The position numbers were made by a program, and so were the translations under genes. Below the pieces are notes generated by a model. The model had not been told where the DNA came from. It did no database searches and worked only from the letters and a program-made list of their open reading frames with translations. A DNA stretch of 54,647 nt from Acidobacteriota bacterium (GTDB lineage: Bacteria > Acidobacteriota > Vicinamibacteria > Marinacidobacterales > SMYC01), in NCBI GenBank assembly GCA_004356105.1, contig SMYC01000136.1, positions 1 through 54,647 of the forward strand. The letters are read 5' to 3'. Shown here one piece after another: positions 33,377-41,620 of the stretch. Position 1 is the stretch's first letter; each line of letters begins with the position of its first letter.

Positions 33377-34386
33377 GCTCGAGCTCCCGTTCCGCGGATG
33401 GCGCGCTTCACGAGATTCCGCATGAGCGGTATCTTGTAGGCGTTGTGCTGCAGCGGACGGGCGCCGAGAAGGGCGAGCTCGCCCGCGGCCTGACCGACCT
33501 CTTCCGTAACGGATTGGCCTTTCAGTTGACGCTCCACATCCGTGAGCCGCAGCGGCCGCGGCCCCACGGCGTTCACGACGAGGCGAATATCCTCGATCGT
33601 ATTGCCGGAGACCTTCATCGCCGAGGCGATGTTCACGAGCGGGAAATCCCACGCTTGGCGGTCACGCACCTTCTCGAAGTAGAAACGCGCGCCGGCCCAC
33701 GTTCCGGGGATGCGGATCGAGGTCAGAAGCTCGCCAGGTTCCAATATCGTCATGCGCGTGATGTCTTTCGCCGGCGTGATGAAGTAGTCCTCCGCGTCGA
33801 CGACTTTCTCACCGCCCCCGCCCATGATGACGAACTTGGCGTCGAGTGCTACGAGCGCCGGCGCCGTGTCCGACGGGTTCACCGCGACGCAGCGGTTCGA
33901 CTCGAACAGAGCGTGCTCCCGGTTGATGGCCGTCGGCGTATCCGCGTAGCAAATGTTGCCGCCGGCGCGATAGCAAGGCCATCCACCCCGGTAGTACCAG
34001 CAGCGGGTGTCTTGCGTCACGTTGCCGCCAATGGTGCCCTGGTTGCGGATCTGCGGGGTCGCCACCTTGGACGCCGCGTCGGCGAGAAGGCCGAAGCGAG
34101 AGAGGATCCCCGCATGTTCGGCCACCTCGGTGAGCGTCGTCATCGCGCCGATCTCGACACCGTCGGCATCATCAGTCTCGCGGATCCCGCGCATCGACTC
34201 GACAGCGCTCAAGTCGATCACGACCTCGGGACGCTTGATGCGATCTTTGAACCAGTCGAGGCTGTCGAGACCACCGGCGAGGGCCCAAGATGTTTTGCCG
34301 TAACGGCGTTTGAGTGCCAGGGCATCGTCGATGCTCGCTGGCTGAAAGAGGTCGAATTCCGCCATCGTGTCACGAATCACGGCCAT
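33373..34386 (-). CDS. FAD-binding subunit of a xanthine-dehydrogenase-family Mo hydroxylase (337 aa)
   Basis: MAEFDLFQPASIDDALAL starts the FAD fold. WALAGGLDSLDWFKD contains the first FAD motif, and RNQGTIGGNV with DTRCWYYRGGWPCYRAGG form the isoalloxazine side and a cysteine-bearing loop resembling the 4Fe-4S loop of 4-hydroxybenzoyl-CoA reductase. The ATG at 34386 has AAGGAG upstream. It lies 13 bases after the large subunit. It transfers electrons from the Fe-S subunit, here probably to the cytochrome b. Confidence 0.9.
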   Translation of the reverse strand: MAVIRDTMAEFDLFQPASIDDALALKRRYGKTSWALAGGLDSLDWFKDRIKRPEVVIDLSAVESMRGIRETDDADGVEIGAMTTLTEVAEHAGILSRFGLLADAASKVATPQIRNQGTIGGNVTQDTRCWYYRGGWPCYRAGGNICYADTPTAINREHALFESNRCVAVNPSDTAPALVALDAKFVIMGGGGEKVVDAEDYFITPAKDITRMTILEPGELLTSIRIPGTWAGARFYFEKVRDRQAWDFPLVNIASAMKVSGNTIEDIRLVVNAVGPRPLRLTDVERQLKGQSVTEEVGQAAGELALLGARPLQHNAYKIPLMRNLVKRAIRGTGARA

Positions 34387-34399
34387 TTTTTTTATCTCC

Positions 34400-36805
34400 T
34401 TAAACGTCGGTCGCAAGGACGGTGATGGGCTGCGGTACGCCCTCGAGCTGATTCAGAATCAAATCGGTCGTCATCGGCGAGCGCTTCAAATCGAACTCGC
34501 CAATGGCGTCCTGAATAGCGCAGAGAACTGCGGCGACGCCGGCGCCGAAAGGCGCCTCGCCGATGCCTTTGGCACCCACGGGATTCTGCGGATCGGGCAA
34601 ATCGACCGTCCCGGCTCTCATGTCGAGCGGGACGTCGAGGATAGACGGTGGCTTCGCGGTGTAGAGCCTTTGGGTGAAGGGTACGCCCCATTTCGGGTCG
34701 TACACCCACTTCTGGCTCCGCGCGAGGCCAAAGCCCTGTACGCCGCCGCCGTGAATTTGCGCGGCGAGGCCTCTCGGGTTCATGACCGCACCGGTATCAG
34801 CGACGGCGGTGTAGTGCTGGATCTCGACGGCGCCGGTCTCCCGGTCGACTTCGACTTTGGCGACGCCGACGACGAAGGACCAGAGGTCGCCTTCACCGCC
34901 GTAATTGTCCTTTGCGACACCCACCAGCCCTTGTCCAGCCAAGCCGGCCACCGCACCCTTCGTCCAGTCGTTGATGTCCTCGGGTGCTTCGTGCCCGTCG
35001 AACGTCCCGCCGAGCTCGATGGCTTTCTCCGCGGCCTGCGCAAAGCTCAGACCGCTTCCGCGATTGCCCCGGCGATAAACGCGCTCGCCAGCGACCACGT
35101 AGCTGTCCGCTGACCCGCCGAGCGTGCGCGCAGCCACCTCCTTGAGCTTTTTCTCCATGTCAATAGCCGCGGCGAGGTTCGCCCGTGTGTGAGCGTGCGT
35201 CGTTTGGCTTCCGGCTTGCACCGCGGAGTGCGGGAGGTGTCTGCTCGTGTTGCCCCAGACCACTTCTGTGTTCTCCCAGGAGACGCCCAGATGGTCGCTA
35301 GCGACGCGCGCTGTACCGAAAACGGAGTGCGTGCCCAGGTTACCGATGCCTTGATGGACATAGAGCTTTCCGTCCGGCCTTATCACCATGAGCCCGTCGA
35401 AGCCGCGGCTTCCCGCGACATAGGATGAGAGAGCGATGCCGATTCCGGTAACCTTGCTCCCGTTCGTCTGGCCGCTTTGCGCCTTTAACTCGGCCCAGTT
35501 CGAGACCTCGGCGGCCTTGTCGAGCGCTTCGCGAACGTAAGCCGACGTGACGTGATGCTCGTTCGAGCCGTAGGTCGTGTCGTTGTCCGGAGCGTTGATT
35601 TTGCGAATCTCGATCTGGTCGAGACCGAGCTTTTTGGCAGCCATGTCTATAACCGGCTCGAGCATGGCCGTGATTTGAACACCGCCGGGCGCTCGTTGCG
35701 CAGCACGCGTCGGCGTGTTCGTCAGTATCGAGATTCCGCGAAAGCGCATGTTGAGCGGCGTGTAGTTGAGCGAGGCGCAACGGCTCGCGCTCGTGAAATC
35801 ACCCGAGCGGCCGTAACCCCCATTGTCCTGGATGAGGTACAGGTCGATGGCCGTGATGCGGCCATCGGCCCGGAAGCCGAGCTTCACTCGGCCCTGAAAG
35901 CCAGGCCGTGCGCGTCCATAGGCGTTCTCTTCCTCTCGACTCACGCGGTGCATCACCGGCCGGCCTGTCTTTTTCGAGAGCAGCGCGGCGATGGGCATGT
36001 TCACGGTGCCACCGATCTTGCTCCCGAAACCGCCGCCGCAATATTCGGCGATGACAACGACTTGAGTCGGGTCGATCCCCACGCCTCTCGCGACGGCTCC
36101 CGCCGTGCGCTGCGTGCTCTGGGTAGAGACGTGGATGGTGAGCTTGTCGTTTTGCCAATACGCCATGCAGCTACGCGTCTCGAGCGGGTGATGGGTCTGG
36201 GACTGATGGTAGAGCGTTTCGTCGAGGACGAGGTGGGCCTCTTCGAGACCTTTCGCGACGTCACCGACTTCCCACTCCACTTCAGCCTCACCCATCGGCA
36301 TGGAATCGCCGGCTTCCTCGAAGTCTTGGGCGGTCCATTTAATCTCGACCACTTCCTTCCGGTCCACGATGGTGTTGCCGCCGACGCGCGCATTGGGGCC
36401 GCCAGGGCGAAGACTGTCGAGAGGATCGATCACGAAGGGGAGTGGCTCGTAGTCGACTTTGATCTTCTCGATGGCCGCCGCCGCTGTTTCCTCGTCCACC
36501 GCCGCGACAGCGAGGATGGGCTCGCCTTGATACATCGGCTCCATGGTCAGCGCGCGATCGCTGCCGACCAAGTTGTCGGTCTCGGGAAGGTCATCGGCCG
36601 TGATGATGCCCATGACGCCTTCCATCGCGAGCGCTTCGCGGTCGTCGATGCTTCGGACGCGCGCGTGTGGCATCGGGCTCAAGAGGAGCTTCGTGAAAAG
36701 CATGCCGTCGGCCCGGAAGTCTTCCGCGTATTTAGCTCGACCTGTCACTTTCGCGACGAGATCGGCCGGGATGTAATCGGTTCCAAACAGTTTTCCGTCG
36801 GCCAC
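34400..36805 (-). CDS. Molybdopterin-binding large subunit, xanthine dehydrogenase/aldehyde oxidase family (801 aa)
   Basis: The Mo-pterin domains show VAEYCGGGFGSKIGG (Q/CGGGFGGK-type motif near residue 245), RAQRAPGGVQ and, at the C terminus, GAKGIGEAPFGAGVAAV with the catalytic Glu that deprotonates the Mo-bound hydroxyl. Length is normal. The oxidised substrate (aldehyde, purine, N-heterocycle) cannot be told from these motifs. It has no signal of its own and probably hitchhikes with the Tat-exported Fe-S subunit, whose stop is 1 base upstream. No XdhC/PaoD-type maturation chaperone is visible in the operon. Confidence 0.93.
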   Translation of the reverse strand: MADGKLFGTDYIPADLVAKVTGRAKYAEDFRADGMLFTKLLLSPMPHARVRSIDDREALAMEGVMGIITADDLPETDNLVGSDRALTMEPMYQGEPILAVAAVDEETAAAAIEKIKVDYEPLPFVIDPLDSLRPGGPNARVGGNTIVDRKEVVEIKWTAQDFEEAGDSMPMGEAEVEWEVGDVAKGLEEAHLVLDETLYHQSQTHHPLETRSCMAYWQNDKLTIHVSTQSTQRTAGAVARGVGIDPTQVVVIAEYCGGGFGSKIGGTVNMPIAALLSKKTGRPVMHRVSREEENAYGRARPGFQGRVKLGFRADGRITAIDLYLIQDNGGYGRSGDFTSASRCASLNYTPLNMRFRGISILTNTPTRAAQRAPGGVQITAMLEPVIDMAAKKLGLDQIEIRKINAPDNDTTYGSNEHHVTSAYVREALDKAAEVSNWAELKAQSGQTNGSKVTGIGIALSSYVAGSRGFDGLMVIRPDGKLYVHQGIGNLGTHSVFGTARVASDHLGVSWENTEVVWGNTSRHLPHSAVQAGSQTTHAHTRANLAAAIDMEKKLKEVAARTLGGSADSYVVAGERVYRRGNRGSGLSFAQAAEKAIELGGTFDGHEAPEDINDWTKGAVAGLAGQGLVGVAKDNYGGEGDLWSFVVGVAKVEVDRETGAVEIQHYTAVADTGAVMNPRGLAAQIHGGGVQGFGLARSQKWVYDPKWGVPFTQRLYTAKPPSILDVPLDMRAGTVDLPDPQNPVGAKGIGEAPFGAGVAAVLCAIQDAIGEFDLKRSPMTTDLILNQLEGVPQPITVLATDV

Positions 36806-36806
36806 G

Positions 36807-37439
36807 TTAAACCCCCCGCGTGTAATCGGCAGCGCTCATGGCGCAGTCGAGGATTTTGTTGTAGTCGCAGCAGCGGCAGAGATTGCCCGAAAGGGCTTGC
36901 GCTGCCTCCGCGCGCGTCGGACTCTGGTTCGCGTCCACCATGGCGACCATGCTCATGATGAAACCGGGCGCGCAGAACGCGCACTGGAATCCTGCGCCGT
37001 CCACGACGGCTTGCTGCACCGGATGAAGCGTTCCATCGGCGTCGGCCAAACCTTCGATCGTGGTGACGGCGCGGCCGCGCACCGAGTGCGTGAGCACCGA
37101 GCACGAGTAGTGCGTTGTTCCATCGAGGAGCACCGTACAACTGCCACATTCGGCTCGGTCGCAGCCCATTTTAGTGCCGGTCAAACCCAGCTTGTAGCGA
37201 AGCGTCGTCGCGAGCGTCTCTTGTTTCATGACGTCCACGCGGCGTTCCTGGCCGTTCACGTTGAGCGTGATCAAGCGCTCGACGGAGCCCGCCGCGCCTG
37301 ACTGCGCTCGAACCGTACCGGTCCGGAAGAGGTAGCCGGCGGAATACGTCGCTGCGCCTCCGGCGATGACCCCTTTGATGAATTTACGTCTCGATAGACT
37401 CTTGTCTGTTTCTTCGAGCATTTCTAACTGATCTGCCAT
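36807..37439 (-). CDS. Tat-exported 2x[2Fe-2S] subunit of the Mo hydroxylase (210 aa)
   Basis: A twin-arginine signal, SRRKFIKG with a following hydrophobic stretch and ARAQ-like cut (TVRAQS), occupies residues 1-48. The plant-type cluster is CDRAECGSCTVLLDGTTHYSC, and the second, helical cluster is CAFCAPG followed by CRCCDY. Export of this subunit implies that the holoenzyme works in the periplasm. It is the first gene of the operon. AGGAG precedes the ATG at 37439. The 277-base region upstream to 37717 holds no gene that I can support. Confidence 0.93.
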   Translation of the reverse strand: MADQLEMLEETDKSLSRRKFIKGVIAGGAATYSAGYLFRTGTVRAQSGAAGSVERLITLNVNGQERRVDVMKQETLATTLRYKLGLTGTKMGCDRAECGSCTVLLDGTTHYSCSVLTHSVRGRAVTTIEGLADADGTLHPVQQAVVDGAGFQCAFCAPGFIMSMVAMVDANQSPTRAEAAQALSGNLCRCCDYNKILDCAMSAADYTRGV

Positions 37440-37716
37440 CGGAAGATCACCTCTCCTTCGACAAACGTATAGCGTGTAGGAAATGTGTCAGGGGCGTGCA
37501 ACCCCATTAGCCTAGCTTCGTGCACCAATACCAGGTGGAAATATCACAAAATAGAGTGGTTGTGCAAGTCAGCGATCGTAAGCGTGCTCACTCGTTGTAG
37601 AACCACGCTCCCGCCACCGTCGCCAACGTAACTTCGAAGAATGCCCAAACGGCATGGGGAAGAACTCCATCGCCATGAAAGCTATATTTGAGTAGAGATA
37701 GGCCATCGCGGCGTAG

Positions 37717-39171
37717 CTACTCGTAGCGTAGCGCCTGGATCGGGTCGAGGGCCGAGGCCCGGCGCGCGGGAAAGACACCGGAGAGCAAGCCGATCACCGT
37801 CGCGACGGCGAAGCCGAGTGCTATGCCGCCGAGCGACAGCTCCATCGCCCAGCCCAAGCTGCTTTCAAGCGCCCACGACACGAGGACACCGAGCACGATG
37901 CCGAGAAGGCCTCCGGTGAGCGCGAGCGTCAAGGCTTCCGCGAAGAACTGAGCGCCCACGTCGCGCGCGCGCGCGCCGACGGACATGCGTAACCCAATCT
38001 CGCGCGTTCGCTCCGTCACGGATAACAGCATGATGTTGGTGATGCCGATCCCTCCGACGACGAGAGACACGGCGGCGATCGCAGCGAGGAGCGCTTTCAT
38101 CGTGCGCGCCGCGCGCTCGAGCGTCATCGAGAGCTCTTGAAGCGTGGCGCGGTCCAGGTTGGGCAAGTTGCCTATGAGAACGCGCGCGACGTTGGGGTGA
38201 AGCCCTTTTGCGAGGACTTCACTGGCCTGGGTCGTGACCGTAAAGTCCTCGGGTGCGGTATCTGGGATCGCGTGACGCACGCGCAGCAGCTTGCTGATGG
38301 CCTTGGCGATGTTCGAGACCTCGCCCGCCGACTCTGTAGTCACGGTGATCGTGTTCAAGTTAGTGACGTTCAGCAAGCGATGGATGGTCGTAAACGGCAC
38401 GTAAACGGCATCGAACGCATCGTCTCCCACGGTGCCCGGTGTCATCCAATTCGTGCTCTCGGTGACGCCCACGATGCGAAACGCTTGGTTCCAGAGCGTC
38501 AGCGTTTCGCCGACCGGATCGGCGCCTTCGCCGAACAGCTTGTCGCGCACGACGCTTCCGAGCACAGCGACTTGTTCGGTGCGTCGAAGCTCACGCTGTG
38601 AAAAGAAGCGTCCATGGGCGATGCCGTGCGCGCGGCGAATCAAGGGGAGATCGACATCCGTCCCGTGGAGACGCGTGAACCAGCGGCGCTCGCCCGCATA
38701 GGCTCTGATGTTCTCGTGCACGCCCGGGGCGACGTTCGCGACCCCGGGAAGCGCCTCGATCGCGTCGGCATCCGCTTGCGTCAGCGTCGCGGCTCCGCCG
38801 AGGCCCGCTTTGCTATCGCCGAGTCGATCCGCTGCGGTGGGATGATCGTGCTTCTCCATCGGATCGTTCTCAGGGTGGGCGTGCGCCGTGGGCGCGAGCC
38901 ACCCGTCGAGCCAGAGGAGGAAGGCGTGTGGCGCCAACACGCCGCCCCCGCCATCTCCCTTCGTCCGATAATTGCCGGCCTTGACTTGAATGATATTCAG
39001 TCCTGCTGCGCGCAGCTGATTCCGGATGGCGCTCTGCGCTCCGGTCCCTATCGCGACCGTGACGAGCACGGCCGCGACGCCTATCGCCATGCCGACGAGT
39101 GCGAGCGCCGTGCGCAGCGGATAGCGGCGGAGCGACTGAAGCGCGATCTCTACCGCGTGGGCGTCCAGCAT
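37717..39171 (-). CDS. MacB/FtsX-type ABC transporter permease with His-rich insert (484 aa)
   Basis: The MacB topology is present: TM1 at about 20-45, a large periplasmic domain to about 350, and three C-terminal helices including LVVGGIGITNIMLLSVTERTREIGLRMSVGAR, the mechanotransmission signature. The end is PARRASALDPIQALRYE. Just after TM1 an extra loop (residues about 80-120) carries histidines at 82, 97, 99, 108 and 110 (HAHPENDPMEKHDH), which suits metal binding. It is 3 bases downstream of its ATPase. The pair may export a peptide, lipoprotein or other large substrate. Confidence 0.9.
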   Translation of the reverse strand: MLDAHAVEIALQSLRRYPLRTALALVGMAIGVAAVLVTVAIGTGAQSAIRNQLRAAGLNIIQVKAGNYRTKGDGGGGVLAPHAFLLWLDGWLAPTAHAHPENDPMEKHDHPTAADRLGDSKAGLGGAATLTQADADAIEALPGVANVAPGVHENIRAYAGERRWFTRLHGTDVDLPLIRRAHGIAHGRFFSQRELRRTEQVAVLGSVVRDKLFGEGADPVGETLTLWNQAFRIVGVTESTNWMTPGTVGDDAFDAVYVPFTTIHRLLNVTNLNTITVTTESAGEVSNIAKAISKLLRVRHAIPDTAPEDFTVTTQASEVLAKGLHPNVARVLIGNLPNLDRATLQELSMTLERAARTMKALLAAIAAVSLVVGGIGITNIMLLSVTERTREIGLRMSVGARARDVGAQFFAEALTLALTGGLLGIVLGVLVSWALESSLGWAMELSLGGIALGFAVATVIGLLSGVFPARRASALDPIQALRYE

Positions 39172-39174
39172 GAT

Positions 39175-39888
39175 TCAGACGCCAGCGAGGGGGGCCGTGG
39201 CGGCCTCGATGGGACGATCCTCCGTAATCAACCCGTCGGAAAGCTCGATGATACGCGAGGCATATTCCGCAATGACGCGCTCGTGGGTGATGATGATAAT
39301 CGTGAGTCCCCGCTTCTCGTTGAGCGCATGGAGTGTCGTCATGATGTCGATGCTCGTCTTGGTGTCGAGATTCCCTGTGGGCTCGTCCGCGAGCAGGAGA
39401 CTTGGGTCGTTCATCAAGGAGCGCGCAATGGCGACGCGTTGTTGCTGTCCACCGGAGAGCTGGCTCGGGTGATGCGCTGCCCGCTCCGAGAGACCGACCG
39501 AGTCGAGCGCCGCCAGAGCGCGGTCGCGTCGCTCGCTTCGCGTGAGCTGCTCGGCATTGTAGAGAAGAGGCAGCTCGACGTTCTCGACGGCGGGTGTTCT
39601 CGGGAGCAGGTTGAAGCTCTGGAACACGAAGCCGATCTGCTGGTTCCGGATTCGGGCTTGCTCGTCGGACGAGAGCTCGGAGACGTCTTTTCCGGAGAGA
39701 AAATATTTGCCGCTCGTGGGTCGGTCCAGGCAACCGAGGATATGCATCAGAGTGGACTTGCCTGACCCGGACGCCCCCACGACGGCGACGAGCTCGCCCG
39801 CCTCGATCTCGAGCGAGATCCCGCGAAGGGCCTCGACCGAGACTTCACCGAGCGCGTAGGTCTTCGTCAGCTCTTCGGTGCGGATCAA
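39175..39888 (-). CDS. MacB/LolD-type ABC ATP-binding protein (237 aa)
   Basis: Walker A VVGASGSGKSTLMHILG, Q-loop FVFQSFNLLP, signature LSGGQQQRVAIARSL and Walker B LLLADEPTGNLD are intact, followed by ITHERVIAEY with the switch His. The start is TTG at 39888, whose last two bases overlap the M20 gene stop (TTGA); the ORF open further upstream is only the shadow of that gene. Three bases separate it from the permease. The three genes (M20-like peptidase, ATPase, permease) form one operon. Confidence 0.93.
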   Translation of the reverse strand: MIRTEELTKTYALGEVSVEALRGISLEIEAGELVAVVGASGSGKSTLMHILGCLDRPTSGKYFLSGKDVSELSSDEQARIRNQQIGFVFQSFNLLPRTPAVENVELPLLYNAEQLTRSERRDRALAALDSVGLSERAAHHPSQLSGGQQQRVAIARSLMNDPSLLLADEPTGNLDTKTSIDIMTTLHALNEKRGLTIIIITHERVIAEYASRIIELSDGLITEDRPIEAATAPLAGV

Positions 39889-41531
39889 TTCCCAGTGCTC
39901 TCGGCGCTCTCCTCGGGCAGCAGCCCGGCATAAGCATAGAGAAAAGTCGCGACGGATTTCTCGGCGCCCGCCATGCCGTAGACCTTGCCGGCGCCCTCGA
40001 CCACCCAGAACTCGTTGGCCGCGTGCGCGCCGCCGCCGTGACCCGCGGCGCCACCGACGATAGGCATGCTGATACCCGTGTCTTGGTCGTTCACGAAGAG
40101 ATAGGCGGGCCAATACGGACCGAGGATCGAGTTCTCTTGAGGCGGCTCGCCGTAGCTGATCCCGAAGATGTCATAGGTTCTCATCAAAGCCTGCGCGACG
40201 TCGGTGTCGTAGCGCATCTTCGACCACGGCACGTCGCCGATGATCGTGACTTCGACATCGCCGTAGCCTTGCGCGTCGAGGTGCTCGCGCACGCGCTTCA
40301 CCATCTCGAGCCCGTCCATGTTAGGCACGTAACGGAAGTTGTGCTTCGACGTAATTTTGTTGGGAAGGATAGCGCCGGCCCCCGCTGGATACATGTTGCC
40401 GCCCCAGATACCGTCGAGGTTGAGCGAGAGCCCGTAGCGGGCCATCTTCAGGTACTCGAGGGGATCGTCGCTGATGAAACGTGCCACGCCGATATTCTCG
40501 GCGGCGACCTTCAGGTCGATCTTTTCCGCGGCTGTCTTCAGCTTCGCGAGCTCCGCCTCGGTGAGCGGTATCGCGCCGTCGCCGAAGCCCGGAACGAGGA
40601 TCGTGTTGCCGTTATCGGTGACGAGCGTGCTCAGCATCTCGATGTGCCGCCACGCGGGACTGTCGGTCGAGCGCTTGTTCGCGCCGTGGATGTTCGAGGC
40701 GACGGGGCCCCGTCCCCATTTTTCGCCGCTCGTGGTGAGCTCGATATAGACGCAGCCCTCGGAGCCTCCCGAGATTCCACCGCTGCCGCTTCGTCCCTGG
40801 CGACCGAAGCGATACATCGCGTCAATATCATCGAAAAGCTCGGCATGCTCGCGCACGAACTGACGGAGGCCAATCGACATCCGCTCTTCATCACCCTCGG
40901 CGACGATGACGAGGTTGACGGGAAGCTTGCCGACGACCTCGCGGATCGCCCGGAAGGCATTCAGTTGGACCATTTGCGGGCCTTTCGAGTTCGTCGCGCC
41001 ACGGCCGATGATCACTTTCTTGAAGGGCGGGTACTCCATGATGCGTGCCTCGAAAGGCGGGGAGATCCAAGCATCGGGCTGCGTCACGGGCATCGTGTCG
41101 TACATCCAATAGATGAGAAGCGTCTTGTCGGCGCCTTCGTCGCACTTCGCGTAGACGACGGGATTGCCCGGCTGCCCCCATTCGGTCATCGGGACTTCGT
41201 AGACGCGCGACTCCTGACACCCGAGCTGCTCGAAGAAGCCTTGAACCAATTGCGCGGATTCGGGAATGCCTTCACCGGAGTTCGAGATGCTCGGCTGTTG
41301 GATCCACCGCTGCAGGTTCCCGACATGCTCATCGACGTTCGCGTCGATGAAGTCGTAGATTTTCTTCAGCTCGTCCGAAACGAGGCTCAAGTCGGGCGAG
41401 ATTTCTTCGTCTGCATGGGCCCGGATACCGAGGGCTTCTGCTGCTTCGCTTGCCGCGGGAGCTTCGTTTTCTGGAGGAGCGCAGCTGAAGAAGAAAATGC
41501 TGACGCTCAGAACTGCCCAATGCGATCTCAT
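39885..41531 (-). CDS. M20-like metallopeptidase lipoprotein with altered metal site (548 aa)
   Basis: The ATG at 41531 has AAGGAGG upstream and begins a lipoprotein signal (FFFSCAPP). The M20 fold is shown by TLLIYWMYDTMPV, WISPPFEARIMEYPPFKKVIIGRGATNSKGPQ, VIVAEGDEERMSIG and a late GHGGGAHAANEF. In usual M20 enzymes the first motif is GHxD, where His binds metal; here the residues are Trp142-Met143-Tyr144-Asp145, so that ligand is missing. The Glu pair and the late His remain. It could be a subfamily with a different metal site or a non-hydrolytic binder. It is co-transcribed with the ABC pair. Confidence 0.82.
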   Translation of the reverse strand: MRSHWAVLSVSIFFFSCAPPENEAPAASEAAEALGIRAHADEEISPDLSLVSDELKKIYDFIDANVDEHVGNLQRWIQQPSISNSGEGIPESAQLVQGFFEQLGCQESRVYEVPMTEWGQPGNPVVYAKCDEGADKTLLIYWMYDTMPVTQPDAWISPPFEARIMEYPPFKKVIIGRGATNSKGPQMVQLNAFRAIREVVGKLPVNLVIVAEGDEERMSIGLRQFVREHAELFDDIDAMYRFGRQGRSGSGGISGGSEGCVYIELTTSGEKWGRGPVASNIHGANKRSTDSPAWRHIEMLSTLVTDNGNTILVPGFGDGAIPLTEAELAKLKTAAEKIDLKVAAENIGVARFISDDPLEYLKMARYGLSLNLDGIWGGNMYPAGAGAILPNKITSKHNFRYVPNMDGLEMVKRVREHLDAQGYGDVEVTIIGDVPWSKMRYDTDVAQALMRTYDIFGISYGEPPQENSILGPYWPAYLFVNDQDTGISMPIVGGAAGHGGGAHAANEFWVVEGAGKVYGMAGAEKSVATFLYAYAGLLPEESAESTGN

Positions 41532-41578
41532 CGTGGCCTCCTTGCTTATGGGAAGGAACGACGCTGACACTAGCCGAT

Positions 41579-41620
41579 TCTCGACGGCAATACTAGTTTG
41601 ATGGTAGCTTGCCGTCGAGA
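41579..41620. promoter_or_regulatory. 12-bp inverted repeat touching the start codon of the DUF885-like gene
   Basis: TCTCGACGGCAA (41579-41590) and TTGCCGTCGAGA (41609-41620) are perfect inverted copies with an 18-base loop. The right arm ends on the A of the ATG. It lies in the divergent gap between this gene and the M20 operon, so it could be an operator for both or an RNA hairpin hiding the start. Confidence 0.6.

Noticed and set aside
35552..36958. 468-codon ORF opposite the Mo-hydroxylase large subunit
   Set aside because: Antisense of a gene with intact Mo-pterin motifs; His/Arg-rich translation without family similarity.
37569..37778. 69-codon minus-strand ORF before the MacB operon end
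   Set aside because: It overlaps the 3' end of the permease in another frame, has no ribosome-binding site, and no similarity; the 277-base gap appears noncoding.
40023..41567. 514-codon ORF on the plus strand opposite the M20-like gene
   Set aside because: It mirrors a gene with a signal peptide, ribosome-binding site and clear family motifs. The plus-strand translation has no recognisable domain and the composition expected of an antisense reading in GC-rich DNA.
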